Part shown: positions 52,673 through 64,000 of the stretch, piece after piece
Numbering within the stretch: the stretch's first letter is position 1
How the letters are laid out: the number at the start of each line of letters is the position of its first letter
NCBI RefSeq assembly: GCF_010015445.1
Contig: NC_053126.1
Coordinates: forward strand, 21,322,169-21,386,168
Direction of reading: 5' to 3'
DNA: 64,000 nucleotides
Origin: Perca fluviatilis
Lineage: Eukaryota > Chordata > Actinopteri > Perciformes > Percidae
Made by a program: the position numbers and the translations under genes
The notes under the pieces: model-generated
The model's database searches: none
Seen by the model: only the letters and a program-made list of their open reading frames with translations
What the model was told of the DNA's origin: nothing

Positions 52673-54364
52673 ACTGATTATCCACTTATTCCTCTACCTA
52701 TCTATTCCTGTTTAAAGTACTCGTAAAGAACTTGAGCTGATATGCATTGTACAGAATCAGAAATTGTCCCCACAGGGACAAAGTGTATAAGCAGACCAAG
52801 CAGTGACCTGCCACATATACAGTCCACAGCCACCCAGCTTTCCTAATTAAGGCACTTTGTTTTTATTTGGCCTTTTTTTGCTAGAGGCCTGGATTAAATT
52901 GGATTCTAAATGATCCAGAACTGATAAAGCAATCTTTACTGCCATATTCTTAGACGGAATGTTCACTAAACTGTCACAAATATGCTGGCAGTTGGGTAAT
53001 TTTCCTTTGTGACAGGGGGAGCGACGTGGAGGGCCCAGGTCTCCCCAGGGGGATTGAGGGAAGATTGGAGGAGGGCATATGGCAAGAATGGGATGGGGTG
53101 TGCACCATAGAGCACACCATTTATAGGCGAAAGCCCCTTGAGACACAAAAAAGAAAGGAGAAGAGAAAAATGAGATCCTCTTCATTTCACTAGGTATTCC
53201 CCATATTCAGGCTTTTCTGGGGTCATTTAACAGAGCAGTGCTCACGAAATGGCCATGCAGTGAAGTCACAAACCTCAAAGGTCTGTTTATTACTCATACC
53301 TTAGGCAGATCCTCTCCACAACACCACATATACACCAGCATACAGTATAATAGCCAGGAGAGAAAGCTTTAAGGACAATAGCTGCAGTAAAGTTCAGTTT
53401 TTGTGAGCCTGTCGCTGAGAGTTAAGATGTGGTACTGCAACATTACAGGGCAGAAGTTGAATAAAAAAAGGATAAAAGAGAAAAGAAAGTGATATTGTGC
53501 ATGTGAAAGAGAGGAGAGAGAGGTCTAAGTGAGCAAATGAGGGACCGAAAGTACACACGAGGAGGTGGGGGTGTCAAGTTCACATGGGGGAATGTTTCTC
53601 AGCAGGAAAAATGATTTCCCTTTCTACACAACCTGCACCGCAGGGGGTTGTACACCGTTTCACTGCATACGCCTCCAATTCAAACACACTTCCGCCTCCC
53701 ACCTCTTCTCTTCCTACCTCCCACCCGCCCCATCTTCCTTCCTCCACGCTTCCTGTACAGTGTGCTGCAGGGCAATGGGAGGAAGCCAGAAAGCCTGATA
53801 ACCAGGAAGCGGTCACATCTGGCCCTCACTAATTCAATTCCACACAAGTTTGCTTTTCCTCTCCATAACATAACCTAATTAAAAAAAAGCAGGAATTGGA
53901 GGCACATTCATTTCCAATTCATCAACGGGGAGAGAGGCGGACGAAGATTTCTCAAAAGGTTGGGTCTTTTTTAATTAAAATCAAAATTGCCCCACGCTAC
54001 TTTGAATTATATATTTACTAGAAATGAATCCAACCGGCAGTGATTACACAAGCCCATATGGCTATCAATACCTCACATTATTAGACACACTTGGAGTATT
54101 AGACACACTCCGCACCTTCTGCATTTACAAATTTCAGCGCCCCAAAGACACAGGTGTGACAGGAGTTTTTAATTTTGAGCCTTTCAAACTTTATCCTCTG
54201 TTTTCTGCTGAGCATAGACTTCTATGCAAGATGGACCAAAACAAGTTTTTCAGTTATTAACTCCAACTTCTTTCCAATGACAAGTTAAGAAAATTAGAAG
54301 TGGTGAAAATGAGGACTTGTGTTCCAGAGTGCAGTTAGTATCAGTTGTTTTTAGTCACACTTAC

Positions 54365-54469
54365 CCATAGCTTTGGTCTCTTCACCCTTGGCATCGAGGA
54401 TAGAAAACTTTAACTGGGCACGCACTTCACTTTTTGGACAGCTAACTAAGACCAGTAAAGTGACAGATA
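54365..54469 (-). pseudogene. spop: spop-like exon 3, 3' part (MATH domain), frameshifted
   Basis: The second half of exon 3 resumes at the Tyr-Leu-Ser of the family motif [19 protein letters not shown]. One base is missing after the LSLY segment; the unshifted frame then hits TAG within two codons, and the family sequence [17 protein letters not shown] continues in another frame to [10 protein letters not shown]. The donor ATGG|GTAAGTG is intact. The whole exon lies in the MATH domain, between the N-terminal strands and the substrate-groove exon. Confidence 0.88.
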
Positions 54470-55565
54470 GGGCCCTATCTTGCACCCAGCGCAATTGCCT
54501 TTGTACTTCGACGCACATCATTCCTATTTTGCAGCTGACGCACAGCGGACTTTTCCCTCCACAGACGCACGTCGGTAAATTAGGGAATGAATTTGCGCTC
54601 CCAGGGGCAGTTCAGCAAAAAGAGGAGGCGTGTTCAGGCGCAAACGTTCCCTAGTGCTATTTTGCAGTTTCAGAAAACAATTCCGCCACAGACCAGGAAA
54701 AACCTGGTCTAAAGTCAGTGGCGCTAGTCTAAAGTCAGTAGCGCGTTATTCAGATGCTATTTTAGGGGCGCATGCTTGGCCATAATGTAGCGTGTGCACA
54801 TCGCGCAGACACTTTGCTTCCCTCATCTACACGGACGCAGCAGTTCCCATTTTTGCAAACCATACATAATTACATGGAAAAATATTACTGAAAATGCGCT
54901 TCAGGTGTTTGGATAGGTGAGGCACTTACAGTACAGTCCTCAAAAAGTCGCAGCATTCTTTGTGGCTTTTTGTGTTTTACACAACATTTCCATGAATCAT
55001 GGATGTGTGGATGACATAAATGAGGAAATATTAGAGGACTTAAGGAACGTGATGTTGAACTACGGCGGGATCTGGTCCGGGAGTGGCAATGCGCGATGTA
55101 CTCCTGGTGGAGCGGGTGGACGGAGATGGAGTGGGGGGAGGAGGAAGGGGCACAACAGGAGCAGGTGGTGCGTTGGAGGCCCACGCTCCATGGCTGCAGC
55201 AATCCTCTCCAGACTTGAGGAGACGCGCCCGAGAGGCCGCAGTAACATCGCCACCCAGATAAGACGGGCATTTATTACTATGCCGCATCCCGGACAGCTC
55301 CCGCTGGCGTGCGCCAGGCAAATCCGCCATCATCATAGCAATCCGCCATGGAACAAGCGCCTGCTCTTAAAGGGAATGTGAGATGACACTCTGATTGGTT
55401 ATTTTCACGTTACGCCCAAACCACACCTAGCTACTTCAGACCAACCCATTTTAGATTTGCGTCGGGCGCAAGACTCATTTATCCCAGCGGTATAATAGCA
55501 ACAGCGCCCGAGATCCGCCCACAAAGCTACTTGCGTTTTGCGTTTCATACTTGCGTTTCAGATCG
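54470..55565 (+). mobile_element. PIF/Harbinger-type element inserted in spop-like exon 3
   Basis: The element starts GGGCCCTATCTTGCACCC and shares its start, several internal blocks (AACCTGGTCTAAAGTCA, GACACTCTGATTGGTT) and the motif CAGATCGTTA near its right end with the element at 46958-47632. Unlike that copy, it holds a piece of Harbinger transposase. The last bases of its right terminal repeat (AAATAGGGCCC in the other copy) are missing, and the flanking exon has lost 4 nt. The junctions are therefore imprecise and no clear target duplication remains. It splits the coding exon at the DEESKDYLS motif. Confidence 0.85.
54894..55060 (+). pseudogene. HARBI1-like transposase fragment (C-terminal part)
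   Basis: Reading forward, one frame gives MRFRCLDR followed by a stop. The adjoining frame gives LQYSPQKVAAFFVAFCVLHN followed by ISMNH and acidic residues. The RFRCLD and ACCVLHNI-type motifs are hallmarks of the C-terminal part of PIF/Harbinger transposases, an RNase-H-fold DDE family. Only about 55 residues remain, with a frame break, so the piece is inactive. It shows the element derives from an autonomous Harbinger. Confidence 0.8.
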
Positions 55566-55607
55566 TTACTCTCCTCATCCGGACCTTTAGGGTTCACACG
55601 CAAACAC
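55566..55607 (-). pseudogene. spop: spop-like exon 3, 5' part (MATH domain), cut by a transposon
   Basis: After the acceptor CTACCTCCAG, the exon reads G + CLRVNPKGPDEES, as in the SPOP MATH domain (CLRVNPKGLDEES). Similarity stops inside the next codon, at AGTAA, where a Harbinger-type element begins. The exon resumes at 54469 on the other side of the element. The two parts plus a 4-nt loss at the junction and a 1-nt deletion downstream add up exactly to the 152 nt expected for this exon. Confidence 0.88.
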
Positions 55608-59022
<3,415 letters not shown>

Positions 59023-59099
59023 CGGAGTATAACACCAGCTCTCAGCCACCTGACCGCTGGACATTTCCGGCGGGGGAGGGGGTTTGGGGCTCTGGACAT
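59023..59099 (-). pseudogene. spop: spop-like exon 1 (start of coding, MATH N-terminus), frameshifted
   Basis: The first coding exon begins at ATG 59099-59097, encoding M-S-R as in SPOP. It is one nucleotide short (77 instead of 78) at codon 4. From the ATG, the frame therefore runs into a stop just past the donor, while the family sequence PPPPPEMSSGQVAESWCYTP lies in another frame. The second methionine, in EMSSG, is in the good frame and could start a protein lacking about 12 residues, all outside the folded MATH domain. The donor is CCG|GTGAGG. An acceptor-like CATTCAG lies about 26 nt upstream of the ATG, consistent with the 5' noncoding exon structure of SPOP genes, but no upstream exon was identified. 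Confidence 0.85.
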
Positions 59100-62000
59100 T
59101 GCCAGCCTTGATGCAGAGATGACCTGAATGGGGCCAGAGCACTAGCCAGGTGTGGGGTGAGGTGCTATGGGGTGCTATGGGGAGGGAAGGGCCAATAATC
59201 AGACAAGCTGACCGCCTCTTAAACAACACCTGCTGTATGGAGAGCTGCAGAGAGATGAATCCAGAACAACAGGACGTCCAGACTCCAAAATAGCTACGGG
59301 CGCTCTGTAGGGACACAAAAACACAGTCATTAAAATAACTTTAAACTAGCAAAGGGCATTACTTTGAAAAGCTGTGACCTTGTGTGAGTGCTAGTGTGTC
59401 CATGTCTGTGTTTGAGCATGTCAAGGCAATTCGTAATTGAATGGTTAGTCTAATTAAGCGGTATTTCCTAGTAAGTAGGAGTAAGGGGTATGAATTCATT
59501 TGCTTTAAAGGAGGCTTCAGCATTCAAAGCACAGCAGCGGCGCGAGCTCTGCTTCACTGGGGGAAGCCTTTCTTTATCTGCGTGTGGTTTCGTCTTTGTT
59601 TTGCTTTGAGAGGAGCAGAGCGCTGTGCCTGCCATCTGATTCCAGCAACGGTGAACGGGTGCAGCCTGGCTGAAGTGAAGTGCAAGACTTTCATCTCAAG
59701 CTGCCAGTATGTACTCACACAAACACACCCACAAGGCCATGCAGTACTTTTAAATGCCAGTGCTGGCGAAGAAAGGTCAAAGTTGTTTTTATAAGAACCT
59801 GCATTCAGGATTTTTTTTTTTATTCAGAAATGCTGTGATTGAGATTTACACTGCAACTGCCACATTCACCTCCCACTTTTTGCTCATGGCAACTAAGCGA
59901 AACCTCGTTGTTTTTATCTAATTTCTGGTCCTTCCCTACACTAGCTGTCTCATGGGATAAAAAGAAGAAGAGAAAGGAACATGTTTCGTTTCAAACCTTC
60001 ATTTCTCTGCTGCCTTAATCTCTAATTTCCGCTGGTTTCATGCTCTGCTCCTCCCAAGTTCCTCCTCACATATTTCATACCTAAGTCGACACAAGGTCTC
60101 AGGATCTGGCTTTTTTCACTCAACCTGCACATCCCCCCTATCTCCTGCCAAAGAAACCCTTCCACTCCGCTGCTTAATTAGTGGCTGATTGAAAGAGAAG
60201 TTCAGGACCTGAGAAAACTTGGCAGAAAGTGAGTGTCAGACCCAGAGCGCAGAGAGACAGAGCAAGAAATGAGAGAAATGGGTGAAAAGTTAGACAGACC
60301 TCGGTGAGTGGATTGTAGACAGGAGAGGCGACCTCGGCAGCTCTAGACCCAGACACGACTTAATTAATGTTTAGAGATAACGCCTGCATCTGATCTTCCT
60401 CAATCCGGGTGCCCCCCTTTTCTTCTTTTGTGCTATTTGTATCTGATGAAAAACACTGGTGGCATTTTCACTCAGTAAAACAATAAAATATTAATCACAA
60501 AAGTTGGGAGAACAAGGCTGCACTGATTTGCAATTTAAATAACCTGAGACTTCCTGGCAATTAATTATAGTCTATATGAGTGAGTGAGGGCATATACATA
60601 GATTTCCATACACACTTGTGCTTCTGTGTGTCATCATCCGGGCTTTGTTTCACAGCCTATCTGAAGCACAATTTACCAAGTGCTTTTCTTGTATCCTGTC
60701 CCTTACAGAGCAACATGAATGTCAAGTTATCACAGGGAATCAATTTAAGAAAAGATGACAACACTGGCAGCACTGCTAACAGCCTCACATCTTTCTAAAC
60801 AGACCCAGATGACACTTACCAGAATAAAGCTAAGGATGGGTTTTTTCATCCTTTTCACAACAAACATCCTTTCATTCCTTTAGTAGAAATACCCTCAGAC
60901 AATTCATTTGTCATGTGAATCAGATGATGACAGCATGAATGGGAAGAATGACTAATAGGTGATAATGCACACAGCATAGAGAAAATAAATGTCACATGGC
61001 AAGCAGAGATTTACAAAGACGTGTCCCCCAAAAGGCTATTAAAAGACCGAGTAAATCAGTAATGGAGGTGCTGTGCTTCAGATAAGGTGGTGTTTGTTGA
61101 TGCTACGTGGGCTCCATAAGCATCTCATAGGTTGGATAAAAAGCAGTGGAAATAAGGATGAGGGGAATGGTGCTGGCTGAGAGAGAGTGATGCAGAAAGA
61201 GAGCAAACTAGTTCAGATTCTGCACAGGATACATCTGAATCTCTTCTCTGGCAAATACAGCAAACAAAAAAAAGCAGACAGCTTATCATATTGCATACAT
61301 GCATACAAAGGTCCGGCAGTGAAAAGGACATTGTGAAGCCTATAAAATTCAGTTCTCACTGGGATTCAACAGTACAATTTCTGAGGGCTGATGACGCATT
61401 GCATTGCATGGTATAATAGACGGTGTATAAAGGACAAACTGAACATAATGAGCTTCACAAAGACTGCATGGCTTTTTCACATAATCATGTCATGTCAGTA
61501 GATAATGACCGTGTTTACCTTTATACAAATGATAAAAAAACTTTATGCAACATTGTGATTTAATATATGACGTCATGCTGCATATAATGTTTTGTTACGA
61601 ATCATCTGTAGATAATGTCTTTGATTAGCTGTTTACATGCTTGTCTATAAAATGCCAGGAAAAACACAAATTTATAAGATTTAAAAATGATATAAAAAAA
61701 GAAAAAAAATCAGCAAATCCTCATACTTCAGAAGCTGGAACCATGGAATATTTGCCATTTTTGCTTGATTAATGACTTAAACAATTATCAAAATTGTTGC
61801 GGATTCATTTTCCGGTGAATACAAAAAGGACCACCTAAATAAAAACAATATTAGTTGTACACTACATTTAGAATGTTTTCACCAGTTTACCTTGCTATCA
61901 GAAAGCCCTTCTCGGCGGGGAATTGAAGCCATTATCTATGCTCTCGTCAAAGCCCCCAGACTCCTTTGACGAAAACAGTAATTTTACCTTGCAAATCACG

Positions 62001-63701
62001 GGATTTGCTGGTCTACCGCTGGTCTACCGCTGCTAGATCGGTTTGTGTGACTTTGGTGATGTAAAGGGTTATTATATAAGGACTATTACTTTAAAAAGCA
62101 TTATCCTGTCATTTGTATGGTAACACATTATATTTCATAATAAAATATAAAAAAATGGATTTAAACACAGTTACTTTGACAACACTCAAGTTTTATAGAG
62201 CTGAGAGTTTCACTAACAGCTTTCTTGGCTGAACTGGGACTTTGAAAACCCACAGAGCAGTCACCACAAAATCAAGAAAGAAACTAATTTGTAAGATTGT
62301 GTGTGTTTGTGTTCTTTATGTACAATGCAGCAATTGTGTGAGTAAGTAGAGAGAGAGATAAAAGGAGTATGGGCCGCCTCCATCCCACATCCTCATCCCA
62401 TGCCTGTTTTTCAGAGAGGAGAGCCAAGATGAGGAGAGTGAGACCTGGAGCCCATTTATATTCATTACAGAAAGACAGTCTGCTCTCCCTCTGCCAGTCC
62501 AGCCTCCATTTCTCTCCATCTCTCTGTCACACACCTCAACACGCCAGGGAGGAGAGTCTGACAAACCAACAGACAAATAGATTCAACTTCCTCTGTATAA
62601 ACAAGAGCTAAGCAAGGTGATGCCGCATCTGCCTCCCACATCAGCATGAGAGCCGGAGGCCGCCGGCTACTCCGATACTGACCAGACTGTTACAGCCGCA
62701 CCACATCACAAGCTCATGTTAGTCAACACATGATACTCAGCTCATGGTGTAATAAAGCATGTGCCGTGATATTAACTCCATCTGTAAATTTTAAATGGTG
62801 ATAGCATATATATTCTGCACATATGTTACCTCCATCTGCAAATCTGATAATGGGAACAGCTTACAATGCATATTTACACTCAAGGACACATTTCTGTTCA
62901 TTTGTTTTTCCATCTGTGCTTGTGACAATCTGAATAGCTGGTGACGTCGTCTGCACAGCCATTCCAACCTGCAAGTCTGTCTGTGAAGACAATGCATATT
63001 TAACTGGTTTATTTTCAATACGTCTAGCTGTCGAAGTGTTATTATTAATTCTATATTTAGTACTTATGCAAAAACAAATTACCAGCACTTTTCTTAATGT
63101 TCATATTTAAGGTGTATCTCCTGTAATTTTGAAAATCCTAGGGGTTTATATTCTTCACAGTGACCATTTTGGAATATTCCTACTCATTTTGTCAGGTTCA
63201 GCACTCTACTGTCAGACTGGGATCAATTTCATGTCAGTGTAAACTGAAGTTACATGCTAAATGTCAGTATATTAACTTTTGTGTTAACTATTGGATGTTA
63301 ACATGCTGACGTTTAGCATTTGACATTAAGCTTGTTAGCACGTATTATGTTCAGTATGTATCTGTAAATTATTTGTTTTATCTTATAAATTCTCTTACAA
63401 TAACATTTTCATCGTAGACATTTTGAAGTGAAAAAAGCACAGGGGTGAATAATAAGATGAATTATGGCTGAATGTGTCAACAAGAGATATTCCACTCAAA
63501 ATTGACATTGTCTTCTATTGAACAAGTTTGACACCAACTTCATCCATAATATGATATACTGAACAAGGGGAAATTTACTTTGGCATAAAGATAAGACACT
63601 AATATGTTTCATCATCTATAATATTTTTACAGATCAATATTTCTAAACAACGCTGGTGAGTGTGGCTACACAGAGCCAGTTCATTGTGATATAACACAAG
63701 T
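59100..63701. other. Region 5' of the spop-like gene; no gene seen
   Basis: No promoter motif, CpG-rich block or upstream exon could be recognised. A long open frame on the plus strand at 59441-59794 has no recognisable domain. Positions 63240-63340 hold ATGTTAACATGCTGACGTTT, resembling the GCTAACATGCT part of the dispersed repeat at 17100. Confidence 0.4.
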
Positions 63702-63863
63702 CCAGCAGCCCGGTGGTTAAGACACATAACATCACTAACTTATTGTAGTGTCTAAAGTTCAATTCCAGCCAGGGACCTTTGTTGCATGTCATACCCCTCT
63801 CTATCCTTATGTTACCTGTCTGATCTCCACTGTCATGATCACATTATGGCAACATCCAAAAAA
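63702..63863 (+). mobile_element. tRNA-derived SINE
   Basis: The stretch begins CCAGCAGCCCGGTGGTTAAG (A-box-like). It carries GTTCAATTCCAGCCAGGGAC, which fits an RNA polymerase III B box, and then CTTTGTTGCATGTCATACCC. It ends in CATCCAAAAAAC. This order is the pattern of a common teleost tRNA-derived SINE. Confidence 0.75.
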
Positions 63864-64000
63864 CAAGCCTGTATCTTTACTATCCCTAAAAATAAAGTCA
63901 CTGTAAAGAGTCCTCCCTTCAAGGAAAAATGCAGGCTGGGTTTTGCCCTGGAAATTTCTATTTAATTAGATGGTTTATACAACTATTGATTTAAAAGGTA

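Noticed and set aside
59441..59794. 117-codon plus-strand open frame upstream of the spop-like gene
   Set aside because: It has no recognisable domain, splice context or biased codon use; a chance frame is more likely. It could be revisited if transcripts map here.

Overview
The window is nuclear DNA of a ray-finned fish, most likely a percomorph teleost. The base for this is long CA/GT microsatellites, a dense load of short DNA transposons of types common in teleosts (hAT with 8-bp duplications, TTAA-target elements, PIF/Harbinger), a tRNA-derived SINE and LINE 3' tails, and a vertebrate-style gene made of short exons in large introns. Nothing looks prokaryotic, and no RNA gene or second protein-coding gene was recognised. 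Species and chromosome cannot be told from the sequence.

The only host gene seen is on the minus strand: a copy of spop (speckle-type POZ protein, the MATH-BTB substrate adaptor of Cullin-3 ubiquitin ligase). All nine coding exons are present in order from about 59.1 kb down to 12.76 kb: exon 1 at 59023-59099, exon 2 at 58155-58276, exon 3 split between 55566-55607 and 54365-54469, exon 4 at 45718-45837, exon 5 at 30747-30913, exon 6 at 21557-21612, exon 7 at 17585-17707, exon 8 at 15361-15503 and exon 9 at 12760-12905. Because introns are kept it is not a retrocopy. Similarity to SPOP (rather than SPOPL) is very high, but six of the nine exons carry disabling changes: a 1-nt deletion in exon 1, a 1.1-kb Harbinger element plus a 1-nt deletion in exon 3, a shifted acceptor in exon 4, an 11-nt deletion in exon 5, a donor of exon 7 overrun by a GA/A simple repeat, and a 1-nt insertion plus lost stop in exon 9. 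Exons 2, 6 and 8 are intact. I read it as a recently decayed, unprocessed spop duplicate.

Layout. 1-12.7 kb: region 3' of the spop-like gene, holding a TTAA-flanked element (2171-2797), a hAT-type element with another nested inside (3164-4161 and 3423-3582), a further hAT-type element (7131-7691), microsatellites and a 237-bp palindromic element (11911-12147). 12.7-59.1 kb: the spop-like gene; its introns hold hAT-type elements (15937-16807, 21139-21411, 28597-29285, 49382-50411), Harbinger-type elements (23963-24816, 46958-47632) and TTAA-flanked elements with long inverted arms (26394-28407, 36110-37035) or simple ends (37128-37835). 59.1-64 kb: region 5' of the gene, with no recognisable promoter or exon and one SINE near the right edge.

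The genes do not form a pathway. The story of the window is a gene losing its function amid successive transposon insertions. Protein names come from recognising conserved motifs by eye; no database search was run.
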